Part shown: positions 40,060-52,400 of the stretch, one piece after another
How the letters are laid out: each line of letters starts with the position of its first letter
Position numbering within the stretch: position 1 is the stretch's first letter
Source: Blasia pusilla
Taxonomy: Eukaryota > Marchantiophyta > Marchantiopsida > Blasiales
Direction: 5' to 3'
DNA length: 64,000 nt
NCBI GenBank assembly: GCA_050084515.1
Contig: CM114272.1
Coordinates: 60,450,001 to 60,514,000 of the forward strand
Made by a program: the position numbers and the translations under genes
The notes under the pieces: model-generated
The model's input: only the letters and a program-made list of their open reading frames with translations
Database searches by the model: none
What the model was told of the DNA's origin: nothing

Positions 40060-42598
40060 ACTCATCCAAATCATATATATCTCAAGGAACTAAGCAATTG
40101 CGTAGAGCAACTTGCACCTTCAGTCTCGCTCTACTAGACTCGTATAAGAAAATCATATGCAAGTAGAGAAATAGACAAAAGACAAAATTCAGCTAATCGA
40201 ATACATTTATCCAAGCTAATGAAGCAAAACACATCAGCTAATATTATTGAGTACAATGTATTGGAGTGAAATAAGATGGAAAATCAAAGAGAAATACAAA
40301 GATGGTGCACCAACAATCTTAGGAGAGGCCATGACGCACAAATTTCCTTAGTGATGCTTGAAATTATGCTAGTTTGTGGAGGTAGCCTATTGTGTTCTCA
40401 ACAAAGCCCCTACATGTGTGATCCTTAATATTCCAATAAATTTTAGTCCTAGGTTTTGTGGTACTAAGCCTGCAAAGGTAACGACCATCACCAACAAACC
40501 AAGACCCTCCATACTAAATAATGACGTGTGTCCAATTTCTGCAGGTGGATAGTTTGAGCCTTCAAATTCTAAAATCGTGATGTGGAGCCACTATTGGGAG
40601 GAATTTATATCACATAGAACTTATAAAGATGGTAAATAAAAATAAAATGGATTATGCGGTTAAATCCACTTCCAATGATATATAATATTTTCAAGCCACA
40701 TTCATCCTTTGCCACGATAGAATGGAAACTCTAACACCCTAGCTATTACCAAACCTAGGAGGAGAAGTGATTAATGAACTCAAGTTGAGAAAGATGATTC
40801 GTGAGAGCCATCTCCACAACTTATATATCCTTGGGAAGAGCCATAAGAGACCCCTTCCCCCTTGTGCAAAATATTTCTCAAGTTCGTACGACTCCATTAC
40901 AACTTGACATACCTTTGTGAATCAACATTCTTTTGTGAGTCCAAACATTTGTTGTAAACTTGCAACTAAAAAAATTCACAATGGACTTGCAAACATGATT
41001 GCAAGCTTGACTTGCAAATTGACTTTACATAGTGGATATTGACACGAGCACTTAACGACAATAAGGTATCGCATTGGAGTTGTAAGAGACTTGAATCAGA
41101 CTTCCCATTGGCGCAAATAGAAAATCATCTTCCATCCCTTATAAAAGGCACTCCAAGAGGAATGGAGTCCTCTATTTATGCTTGTGATCTTATTTGGTGA
41201 CAAGGGTGATATCACATCATAGTTGACCGACATGAAGTGTTTTATTATGTTGACGGTGTAGCGAGTCAAGGGATTTTTTATGTATGATTTCATCACGAGT
41301 TATTGGATGAGGTTGGCTATAGTTTGGTTGGATCAAGATCATAATTTCTTAACAATTCCTTTGTTTTGTTCAAGCTGTGTAACCTATTGATGCAATCAAT
41401 CCTCATTTGCTAATTTGTGTGCATAGATTACCATTTTTTTGGCTATTTTGGGGGGAAGAGATAACTTGGCTCTTCCCAAGGATATAAAAGGTGGGGAGAT
41501 GGCTCTCATTAGCCTTTTTTTCTCATGTTGAGGGTCATGTATAGCTAATTATATGGTGCCCACGATAATAGGGACGCGGGAAGCAAGTTATGATCACATG
41601 TCTAAGGAGGAAAGACCTTAATTGGTACCACCCACCACTAGTCAAAACCTAAACTAGCTAGTCATGAGATTAGGAATTGTGACAAACCCAACCTTGAGAC
41701 TAATACTAGGCAAGACGCACACGTGTCTTATAACTAGCCTTATGTGAGAAAGGGACGTGGATACTTGCAAGGAAAAATGCAAGGCAAGCAAGGTTTGAGA
41801 CCTTCAAGTCAAGGGCGAGAAGCAAGGAATACGTAAGTAGTCAAGATGGGCAAGATGCCATGAGACTAGTCACAAATCACATAGGGTATCAAGGCAACCA
41901 TGAGACACAAAATATGGACTCAAGATGGGTGCAAGCCATGAGACACATGAAATACAGGTCTAGATTCCTAGATGCGGTTGGGGAGCCAAGAGTTGCATAA
42001 ATTGCAAGAAGCCTTCATCGAGCCATCTTGATGGATAATTAATCAAATGTCGATCCGCGGATCACAAACCAAGTTTGGGTTGAGGGCCAAAATCAAGGGC
42101 CTGAGAGGGAAAATAGGGAAGGTGGGGTTCCCTGCCCATAAGTACCTATAGGGGGGGGGGACACTCTCCCTCTCTATCTGCTGAAGTTCTTAAACTAGGA
42201 ACTAATCTTGATGTGTGTTTGAACGTATTTTTGGTTTGAGCTAAAGGACACACCTTGAGAAATTAGCCAACATGCTCCAATTAAGGCAAGTGACTTCGGC
42301 ATATTGGTCAAGGCTTGGGAAAGAGGCCTCCTAGGGAAATGGTATGCTCTTGGCGACTTCTCGGCTACCTATGGAACGCCCAATTGGTTAAGTCTTTGGG
42401 ACTCAATCGAGGTGCGGTAAGAGGAGAGGAAGAGAGGAGAGAGGAGAGAGGAAACTACCTTCAATCGAAAGAGATACTTTTTTTTGAAGAGATTTTCCTG
42501 TGATTTGAAGAGAATTTCCGTTGGGTTGAAGAGAGGAAACTTTTTGTGTGAACTTTTTTGCACTTTTCTGTTCAATTCTTAAGCACTCCCACATTTTG
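40060..42598. other. Region without a gene, containing a long inverted repeat
   Basis: The arms 40770-40872 and 41443-41545 are reverse complements with moderate divergence. The best part is GAGAGCCATCTCC...TATATCCTTGGGAAGAGCC against its complement. They enclose about 570 bp, which makes a foldback or MITE-like structure. The rest (41546-42598) holds nothing recognisable apart from a purine-rich stretch at 42413-42450. Confidence 0.55.
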
Positions 42599-42625
42599 GC
42601 AACCCCCCTGAGTCCGACGAGTTGC
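42599..42625. repeat. Outlying copy of the 27-bp palindrome
   Basis: The right arm (CCGACGAGTTGC) is good and the left arm degenerate. It lies about 190 bp beyond the 3' end of the transposase gene, the leftmost copy seen. Confidence 0.6.
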
Positions 42626-42817
42626 AAATTGCACAAAATTTAGAAAACTGAAAAATCAGTGGAATCATAAGTGTGGAACCAATCACTTTTTCCATCCAAG
42701 GTCTGGAAAAAATCTATTATTTGGCTTGGGCTGAATAGAGATCAAGCTCAAAGTGAAGGTTCAGGAAAAATGCAAGTACAATCTAAAATCTCATTTTGCA
42801 TCCTCAAAGTGGTTTGT

Positions 42818-45800
42818 TTAGAATACTTCGCACTTCTTTGAGGGACAGAACATGTGGGAAAGGTGGATGATCTCTTTCTCACATGAACATGTGGGGAAGC
42901 AACAGATGTGCACAACATACACCCGTGTGATACTTGAATTTACAGTAGAGTTCCTGATCCAATACATCCTTCCTATTCCATTTCCATTGTGGACATCTTT
43001 TGTGGCGATGATCTCCATTTTAGCCTCTCGAGCTAATGCAATTCGCTTTGCTCTCTCCACCGTTGGCCTACACATTTTGTTTCTCTTCACCCCATTTCTA
43101 GACTCAAACAGAAATAGTGGATTGAGATCATCCACCTTCTTCGGGTACATGTTGACATCAATCTTGGTTTGAATACAAAATGCGAAGGTCTATGTAATGC
43201 GAACATGCTCTGAACTTCCTCCGTCTATGAGTCTGAAACCGACACTTGTAAGATTGTCCACTTCATCTTGAGTGCAATTCGTACATGCGGCGATGGGCCA
43301 AATCGTGGGGGTATTCCCCGCAGCTCCAATGGCAGCCGGATAAGACTTGCGGAAAGCGCAAGATTAATTTGGGCAGAAGAAGTACTTCAATTGATCCCCG
43401 GTCCGCGTGAAACGATCAAAGGTTTTGAGTCCCCAAAACCCATGCAGTGGTCGTCCAGTCCTTGTACATTTCTTATTTAGGAAAGTGCCACATGCTCTCC
43501 TAATGCCATCAGATCATGCCCTGCAAGTGGGTCCACATCCAGGGTTGCTCTGAGATATATGCCACCGTTTTAGGTTGCAATCCACCTCCAACCGGAATCC
43601 CATATTGTTGAACCACCCCAGCGACCGGATGTTGCGAACTTCCACCAACGGAGGGCTTTTGAAATAAAACATTCAATGATTTTGGAGAAGTTACTCCATC
43701 ACGGATTTGGGAGCAATCCGGGGTCCCCGAATACCTGGGCGGCGTAATTTCCTCTTCCAAATCAATCACCGGATTTGTTCCTAGATGCTGCCTCTTCACC
43801 TGCCTGAAGTCAAGATACTTATCTGGTCTCCACGAGTCTCGCGCGGACTGCTCTACTACCATCTGTATGGGACGTCTTGAAACGCATCCACAAATATCCC
43901 CACCAATGTGTACGTCTTGCTCAAGGGGAGTTCTTGCTACGCACCGGTTGAAGGCTTCCACATAGAGTTTCTCATCACCAGATCTCACAGCCGCCCTGAC
44001 ATAGAGCTCGTAGATCGAAGGCCCACTTCTTTTTGTTATGCCTTTTGTGAGGAAGATATGTAGCATTGCTCTTGTCTGATCTTGTTGGCATGTCTCCACA
44101 AGTGAAATTATTTGGCATGCTTGTGATGACCTCCAGGAGGAATGAATACTTTCTGCTCCACTTGTGTTGGGGCAGAGGGAATTTTCATGAATGTTCAATC
44201 CCTGCAACGACCCCAATGTGAGAAGGGAACGAAAAGGGGATGCCTGACAAAGAAATAAGCTACATGTCGGAACCAGATGGGTTGCAAGGCCGAGGCATCC
44301 CATGAACGACCCTACGACCTGTCGGTTCCTGAACCCATCCTTTTCCGGCTGGTTGCACACTCAGGAAACCCCTCAATCCGTCCTTTTCCAACTAGTTGCA
44401 CTCTCAGGAAACCCGTCAACCCGTCCGATTCCGACGGGTTGCAAGTAAATTTGTGCTGCGACTTGCAACCCGTCGGTTTTCGACTGGTCGCACACTCATG
44501 CAACACGTTGGTAAGTGATGGGTTGAACACTCAGGGAGGCAACCTGTTGCATCCGACAAGTTGCTTGGTTTCTTCGGTTTGAGATCCCTATAGTGCCCAC
44601 GCTTCTCACCTTTAGCTGCAACTCTTCAAACAATTTTCAGCGAGACAAATTAGTCAACTCACCTCCCGCATGAAGTTTCCCCATTGTCTCATTCGTACAG
44701 TCCACCAACTCAACCAAGAGCATAACTCTTTGTACTTCCCCTCAATCGCATGCTTCCTCCACCACCCATGAATTTCTTCTTGGCATTCCATGGCCTGTTT
44801 CAAGTTTTGTGCTGTCTTTGCAGCGTTGGAGTAGAGTGACATGAACCGTCCTCTTATTCTCCTTGATGCAAGATTTGGTGTTCCGGGTCACAGACTGTTG
44901 CCAATGGAAAGCATCCGACCTTTCTCTCTTCGGTTGAACCTCCCCATCCCAAAACACTTCCCTGATAGCAATCCACCCAGGTTGTGCATTATCCGCCATG
45001 AACCCATAAATTTCCGAAGGTGGCCTTTTGTTTTCCTTCACCACCTCCAATAAGAGTAACCAGCAAATCTTCAAACTGCCAACGTCTTCTGCTTTTACTT
45101 CACAGACAAATATAGTTTTGAGTCCCTTCTCCACATGGTCATAAACATGAGCACCCATTGTCTACCATCCGTTCAACACTCTATAGCAAATATCAAAGCT
45201 TACACAGCTGCCGTAGAGATCTTCCCCTTCCCTCATTCGATCTATAAGATCGAGGCCACTCGACGGACCTGTCGTTGATATTTTGAAGACATTGGCCTTG
45301 GATCCTTGGCCTCCTTGGCCTCCATCTCTGAATGAATGAAAATTCTCAATGAATGAATGATTCTCGCAATGGCATCCATTTCGGCCATCTTCCCATCCAA
45401 TACCCGTATTTGACGCATAAAATTCCGAAAGCATTCACGATCAGCCAGAAATGCGAGATTTTCCCAGAGTTGTTTCTCCTCAACAGATGTGATCTCGCCC
45501 TGTCCAAGGATTCCAAGCAATTGTTCACAAATTTGTGATGCTGTTGTTAACTTGATCACTCCGGGCTTTGAACCGGAGAGTTTATGTAGACCTCGGCCAC
45601 TTTCTTCACCACATCCTCCTTGATGTGTCTCTGAATTGCATCGGTCACAGGATGAGTGTAGGAGCCAACATGAACTGCCAACCTTGTGTACTCTGACGTG
45701 GAACCCAAGTCATCGACAATGAAAAATATGTATGCAGGACACGCTCCAACGCAGAAAGGGGATGCTTGACAATGAGGAAATCGATGGCCTCCTGGCGGTA

Positions 45801-46629
45801 TGGTGGCACCGACCTCATATGGAGTTTTTGCATTCTTGGGAGGAAATTGTGACGTATTGACCCGCCCATTGCGCTCTAGATACGGGCATGCTGGACTTCT
45901 ACACTCCAAGGCTCCAACGCATTGGCGGCGGGAGACAATCGATGCACCATCGATGAAAATCAGACTTTCTATCCATACCCTTCAAGCGTCCTCCATCTTT
46001 CTTTTGAGTAGGAGTAGCAAGTGGAGGCAACTCAAAAATACAATTACCATCGTACATGGACGGTAACTCGTCGACAAGAATGTGCTTGAACATTTTCAAG
46101 GCCAGAGATGATAGCAAACTATTGCCTGATATTCGCAAGAGGAATGAGTAGGCGGATAGAGGGCCCGATTGATGTCCGACCGATCCACTGAGGTTGACAA
46201 CATCGAGAATTTCTTGAGGAAGTACAACATTGTAACGAACGTGTGAAGTTGGAGTCGATGCCGGATCTACTGAGCTAGGAGTTGCAAATGTAGAGCTCGG
46301 TGCACTAGGAAATTCTCAACCGTCTACTTGGGAAACAGAGGAATTCAGAGGCAAGTCGTAAACTCTGTATTGACCATTTGCTAGAGGTAGAAGATTCCAT
46401 ACTTTACGGTCTGCAATCACTGGCTGGATTGTCTCACCTATTATGTCCTCCGTATTGTCCACCCTAACATCCTTGGACACAAAGATGGTTCCAATTTGGA
46501 GAAGAAATCGAACTGAGAGAAATTTTCATCCACTAGTATGAAAGACTCACGAGCTTGCGGTCGAACGATTTCTGATTGAGGAAGGGCCGCTAGATGACTG
46601 CTACAAGTGAGCTTCACATAATTATCCAT
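42818..46629 (-). pseudogene. MULE-type transposase gene, nearly complete but mutated
   Basis: Pieces on the minus strand join in order. A start at 46629 (MDNYVKLTCSSHL), then LPSMYDGNCIFELPPL (about 46060). A cysteine-rich N-terminal domain follows at 45909-45556 (ECRSPACPYLERNGRVN, then HPVTDAIQRHIKEDVV). The catalytic core is at 45434-44742: SFDICYRVLNGW, MGAHVYDHVEKG, FMADNAQPGWIAIREVF, FHWQQSV; the A-D and F-H-W blocks fit the MULE transposase domain. WLSWWTVRMRQWGNFMRE ends an exon at 44663. The GT-AG intron 44202-44662 follows, then NTSGAESIHSSW. The C-terminal part (43250-42818) has YVVHICCFPTCSCEKE, resembling the CxC half of a SWIM zinc finger. Lesions: frameshifts near 46500 and 45900 and an amber codon near 43195. 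Other introns are likely but were not resolved. Confidence 0.72.
44202..44662 (-). other. Intron of the MULE transposase filled with palindromic repeats
   Basis: The donor GTGAGT (minus strand, 44662-44657) follows codons for FMRE, and the acceptor TTGCAG ends at 44202. It contains about seven diverged copies of the GCAACCCGTCGG palindrome between about 44265 and 44564, spaced about 37-60 bp apart. Confidence 0.7.
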
Positions 46630-46803
46630 TCCCAGAAGATTCCACCGGGAGGAGACTGAGAATAAGAATGAGGATAAGAATGGGAATGGATATGAGAATG
46701 AGAATGTTCAATTTATAATGAATAGGGACTCAGATTCTCCTAATTTGACTGACAAGATGAAGTTTGGTAGATGAGATTGTCTGACATGATGGATTCAATT
46801 CTG

Positions 46804-47487
46804 TTGCAACTTGTCGGAGTCCTATGGGTTGCAGAATTTGGGAATCAGAGACGTGGGTTGCGAAGCACCCAGTTTCATTTTTTGTTTCCGTATCCCAATG
46901 CAAATTGGAAGCCGTCGGAGTCCGTTGGGTTGATAGCCGCTTCATGCCGACCAATGGTCTTTTGAGACAATTTTTCTAGCATCAAACATAAGACATCACT
47001 TGCATTTTCTAAGGTAACTAATGGCTGGGGACTGTTACGGGATTGTCCGACTCAGGGTAGACCTTGTGACCCGTCGGATTGCAAGAGGTTGCCTCGGAAC
47101 TATCCGTTGTCGCATTTTTACCCAAGGGATAGAAAAGAGTGCAACCTGTCTGTAACCGACGGGTTGCCTAGGTACCTCGCCTATTATCCCAAGATAAGGG
47201 AAGTGTGCAACATGTCAGCCTCCGACGGGTTGCGCAAGTGCCTCGTCTTGTAACGCTTACATGAAGGAAGCGTGCAACCCGTCGGCCTCCGACGAGTTGC
47301 GCGGGTACCCGCCTTGTTATCCCAAGACAAGGGAAGGGTGCAACCCCCCGGTCTCCAACGGGTTCCACAGGTACATCGCGTTCTTGCCCCAAGACGGCAG
47401 AGGCGCGCAACTTATCAGACTCCGACGGGTTTCCAGGATAGCTCGGCTAGGACGGATGCCTCCAATCCGTCAGAGACCGTCGGGTTG
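46804..47487. repeat. Palindrome array in the divergent upstream region
   Basis: About nine copies of the 27-bp palindrome (12-bp arms GCAACCCGTCGG / CCGACGGGTTGC, 3-nt centre) start near 46804, 46910, 47067, 47141, 47207, 47274, 47340, 47407 and 47462. From 47141 to 47407 the spacing is 66, 67, 66 and 67 bp, and the spacers also resemble each other (CCCAAGACAAGGGAAG and variants). This section is therefore a tandem repeat of about 66 bp with a palindromic core. It sits between the divergent transposase gene and the plus-strand gene. Confidence 0.85.
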
Positions 47488-47865
47488 GTGGTTTTCACGT
47501 CCAGACCTCCATAACGGCCAACACGTTGCCGTCAGAATGACAGTGCAACCCAACGGTCAGGCCAACGGCTCGGAAAGTATAAATAGGCTAGGGTTTGCTC
47601 ATTTCCGGTTTTTCGTTTCTCGATCTCGATTGCTCTTTAGCGCAGCAGCGGACCAGATACCAAGGGGCACTTTACACGGTGACTCATTGCGAGATGATTC
47701 AAGCGACTCATCAGGTTCACTCATCGAGGCGACTCATCAAGGCGACTCATCGAGGAAACTCATTGAGTCGACTCATCCAAGCGACTCATCCAGGCGACTT
47801 GTCGAGGCGACTCATCGTGCACAGAAAGTAATTTCGTTGTCGAGGAGGTGGCATTTTCTGAAACA

Positions 47866-49046
47866 ATGACGAGGCTGGCTGGGAGCTTCACTCCCAAGTC
47901 TAGGACTCCTGCGTCACCATCTCCAGGGCCTCGTTCGGCCAATGAGATAAGGTAGCAAGAGATCGAGGAGCGCGAAAGGGAAGAGGAGATGCACAGACAG
48001 GAGCTTCTTGCACAACGTGTTAAGGAGGAGATTGAAAAATAGAACAAAGAGGCTGAGGCATCGCACGCCTTGAAGAAAAGGATCGCCAAGATGAAGCTTC
48101 TGGACGCGTTGGTGAGGAGAGCAGAATTGGCAGAAGCTCGAAGGGAAAAAGTGATTGCCATTGAAGAAAGCCCGACCCGTCCAACCGAAATTGTTGAGAT
48201 GCAGGAAATATCTCCGATGAAGTCTGGGGACACAATCAATATAAAATCGGCCAAGGAAACGGGCGAAGTTCAAGTGACGGACGATGAGGTCATGAGGACT
48301 GCCAGCGTGGAGATGGTGGACATCTCTGAAGAAGCACGAGAGCGGTCTTCCTCGTCTCTTAGCCCGGCGGAAGAAATCGACCTCTATCGGATCGAGGAGT
48401 TTCCAGTGGACTTGCCAGCTGTTGTCCCAGAGCAGTTGGCGGGCCAAGACACCGACCCAATCTTCTAGCGGGTAAGATACGATCTTTGTTCTTTGAGTTA
48501 TGTGAAGGCCCATGCTGCAATTCATTGGCAATTCATTGTAGTTTATTGACCTTGTCCCCGTTGTGACAGGTGGTAAAGCAGATGGCACTGATGGAGGGCC
48601 AGAACGCCACGAGAATTCCACTTTGCCGATTGCGGACAATGGAGTATGTCCGCAAAATTCAGTCTGACGAGGATATTGCAAAGCTGAAACAATCGGCAGC
48701 GACAACATCCTACGTCGACAGCTTCCCTCCGTTTTATGTTCAGCCTTACGATGAACATGGAATCCAAGCGCTGGTGACGGAGGAGGACTTGGAAGCGCTC
48801 GACACATTCTAGAGGATGAGAGGTCGGGAATTCAGAAGGGCGATTGAGGGGACGGAATTCAGCTCGATGCGGAACTTGTATTTCTTCATCTGGGATGGAA
48901 ACCACAAGTTCATGGCGTGGAACCAGTTTGCAGAGGAGCGCCAAAACTCATTGGAGGCGCATTTCTGCTTGAGGGCAGTCGTGCTACATCCATACCCTCA
49001 TCACATGGCGACGGTGGAGATGGCCATGCATGCCATGAACACATAA
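47866..49046 (+). pseudogene. Two-exon gene: charged helical N-terminus and DGNH motif, ParB-like (?)
   Basis: Exon 1 is 47866-48471 and exon 2 48570-49046. The intron 48472-48569 is GT-AG and keeps the frame, giving 361 codons including TAA. Residues about 30-110 are charged and helical (EIEEREREEEMHRQEL, LLDALVRRAELAEARREK), a probable coiled coil. Near the end comes FFIWDGNHKFMAWNQF, then HPYPHHMATVEMAMHAMN. The DGNH block is reminiscent of the ParB/sulfiredoxin-type G-x-H-R nucleotide-binding motif, but I would not call the fold with confidence. Four internal stops occur (47953, 48040, 48466, 48810), all TAG and each where Gln would fit. The closing TAA lies in ACATAAGT, which could be a mutated splice donor, so the gene may once have continued. 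It is divergent to the MULE transposase and shares its palindrome array. Confidence 0.5.
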
Positions 49047-49072
49047 GTTTCCTCTTCCTTTATTTTGATTGC

Positions 49073-49456
49073 TGCAAACCGTCACACTCCGACGAGTTGT
49101 TTAACTAGTGGTAACAAAACATCGGATGCCTTAAAGCAACTCGTCGGAGTCTGACAAGTTGCTCAACTGGCCGCTGTTTTAGAATGTTTTTGGCCGAAAG
49201 CAACTCGTCGGACTCTGACGGATTGCATTCGCCGGCACAGGAAGGTGATCAAAGTAGGGGAGCTTGATTTTTGGCGTCAAATTGCAGCTTTACTTGAAAT
49301 TGCGCAACCTGTCGGACTCCGACGGGTTGATATGTTCACTTTTCCCGCGGAGACCACTCTCTGAATACAAATTATTTGACAACCCGTTAGAGTCCAATGG
49401 GTTGTAATCAGGAAATCACAAATCTGAATGCAATCCTTCGGACTCCGATGGGTTGC
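49073..49456. repeat. Palindrome array downstream of the plus-strand gene
   Basis: Six copies of the 27-bp palindrome start at about 49073, 49136, 49200, 49303, 49380 and 49430. Those at 49136, 49200 and 49303 have long, nearly perfect arms with ACT/AGT centres. Unlike the 47-kb array, the spacers do not resemble each other. The array stops about 30 bp before gypsy-like sequence begins. Confidence 0.88.
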
Positions 49457-49487
49457 AATATTTAGCTCGTAGCTACCATTCAAGGCA

Positions 49488-52400
49488 TTGGCTGGGGGCG
49501 AGGAGAGTAGTATTTTGCATCCTTGGAGTAAATGGGATGTAATGGTTGGGCATGTGGAGTTGGTTGCTCATGCTGGTGGAGGAGTTATTTGCTCAGATGA
49601 TGGTGTAGCTAAGGGTGTATCATCTTGTGAGGGGTTGCGAGCGACCAATGGCATAAATCCTCTCCCTCTAGTATGCCAGTGGAGGAGACTTGGGAGCCAT
49701 TACTTGGGCCCAAGCTTACGGGAGGTGAGAAACAACGCTTGACACAGTTCCTACGTGCTTATAGGAGTTGTTTTGCCTTTAGCATGAAGGAGTTGGGTTC
49801 TCTGGTTGGACCCGGTATACGGATTGATTTGGCTAGTGATACGCCAATCTTCCGTCGTCCCCTACCGATATAGTGATATGGAGAGGGACCTGATTTGAGT
49901 AGGACGTTGGACCTTTTGGAGGCTGGATTAGTGGAGTTGTCGCATGGAGAGTATGCATCGCCCACCGTCATGCTCGCTAAAAGGATATGCATGGCAACTA
50001 CACGGATAGGCGGATGTGTGGTGATTACCGCCCTATCAATCGGCAAACCAAGGCCGATAGGAATGCCATGCCTACACCTGAGGAGATCTTTGATGTGGTG
50101 GGACAGCAAAGATTTTCAGTATTTTTTGATCTTCGGCAGATACCATCAATTGCCGATTCGGGAGAGTGACAAGGCCAAGACAGCATTTTGGGGTGTCAAC
50201 TCTCATGGCAAGGATTGTTTGTACCAGTGGAAATTCTTACCCTTTGGGTTGAAGAATGCACCTGCCAAGTTTCAAACAGTGATGGACAGGATCCTAGCAG
50301 GGTTGGATTTTGTTCGGTGTTACATTGATGATATCTTGGTGTTCAGTAACACGGTGGAGGAGCATCAGATACATTTGCAGATGGTGTTTGAGCGGCTGAA
50401 AGCTCATGGTCTACGTTTGCATCCAGGAAAGTGTAAGTTCTTCCATGAGGATGTTGAGTACTTGGGTCATGTGATCTATCCAGGTGGTTTGGGAGTTCAA
50501 CAAGCAAAGGTGGAGGCTGTTGCACTTATTCCGCGTCCGGTAGATGTGAGTAGAGTTCGAGCATTCATGGGATTGGCGAACTACTATCGGAGGTATGTGA
50601 AGGGATTTAGTGCTATGGCAAAGCCTTTGAACCAATTGCTGAAATCAGATCAAGAGTGGCATTGGGGAGATGATCAGGAGAGAGCTTTTGGGGAGCTTAA
50701 GGCCCAGTTGGTGGCGGCGCCTATCTTGAGGAGACCTATCGAGGGGGCCCATTTCAGTTACACACCGATTGGAGTAGGTTGGGACTTGGAGTGGTGTTGA
50801 CACAACATGATGATGAGCACATGGAGTTTGTGGTGGCCTATGCAAGTCGTTCGAATAATGCAAATGGAGTCGCGCTATAGTTCATATGAGGGAGAGTGCT
50901 TGGCAAGAGGTGGGTGTGGCACACTTTAGGTGTTACTTGTTTGGCACACACGTTTACCCTTGTTACCTGATCACCGGCCGCTCAAGTGGTTGATGGAGTC
51001 GGACAAGCTTACAGGAAGCTTGCACGATGGGCTCTTATCTTACAGAGTATGACTTCCGGGTGGTACATAGACCTGGAGTTGCCAACCTTGATGCGATGGG
51101 TTGAGTAGGAACCCATGTACTAGCCAAGAGGATACAACGGGGCTAGATGGCATGGCGAGGTTGATGAGGAGATGGTGCCAGGTTGGCATGCATCCGCCTT
51201 TTATGTTGGTTAGGGGTGGACTCTAGTATGGAGGACCACATGATATCTTACTCTAGTTAGAGGGTAGATGGCCAGCCTTCAGATCCTAAGGTTGGAGATG
51301 GTGGTACGGATCAGCGTGATATTCATGATGATGCGTTGGTGTTGGAGTTCCTACGGACCAGTAGGGTGCTAGGCATAGTGAGTGCCAAGGAGCGAGACCG
51401 TGTTCTTCAACGTGCTAAGAGGTATCGATTGAGGGAAACATATTCTCTCCATGTGGGAGGATGGTAGAGTACGAGTAGTGCCACATTTGGCTCAGAGAGA
51501 GCGCATTGTGCGACATGCCCATGAGGAGTTGGGACATTTTGGGGTAAAGCGTACGTATAGCTTACTCCTTGGCCAGTATTGGTGGCGTGGCATGCATACT
51601 CAGGTGCACCAGTTGGTGTCACGTTGTATGGTTTGTGACCGGGTGAGGGCATCATTTAATGCCCCTACACCACAATTACACCCCTTGCCTATTATGGGGT
51701 TGGGTTACCGTTGGAGTGTGGACTTTGCGGGACCATTACCATTGACTGTACGACATCATCGATATGTGTTGGTGATGGTGGAGCACTTCTCCAAGTGGAT
51801 TGAGTTGGTGGCATTACCGGACAAGGCAAGTGAGGGAATGGCGTATGCGTTTCTGGATAGAGTGCTTAGTCATTTTGGTGCACCACTGAAGTCTTGACCG
51901 ACGACCGGGTACAGAGTTTCAGGGTGAGTTTCAGGTCTTGTGTGACAAGGCGTTGATTGATCATCGGACCACGTCTCGAGATCATCCAGAGGCGGATGGT
52001 TTGGCTGAGCGTGTGGTTCAGACGGTGAAGAGGGCATTGCGCAAGTATGGCCTACAGAAGGGGCATCTTGAGACCAGGATATTCGGTTGCCATGGTTAGC
52101 CATGGGGTATAGGTTCAGTCGCCAAGCATCCTTGGCTTCCTTCTCACCTTATTTTCTGTTATACGGCCGAGATCCAGACTTGCCAGCAGTAATTCGTCGG
52201 GAGTCTAGTGAGGTGGTGGACCTTGATGACCCAGAGATGTGGATGAGGGTGTGTTCTCAGCGGGCGGAGCTCTTTCAGAGAGTTATGCCAACAGCCTTTG
52301 AGAATCTTGCCATTGCTCAACACAGGGATACGTTGCGATATGCAACCATTCGGGGTGGAGGTTATCGACCATCGATTCGTAGGTTCCATGTGGGGGACTA

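Noticed and set aside
42599-49456. Palindromes as a CRISPR array
   Set aside because: Spacing is irregular outside one section, spacers there are related to each other, the repeats lie in introns and flanks of transposon genes, no cas gene is present, and the DNA is plant nuclear.
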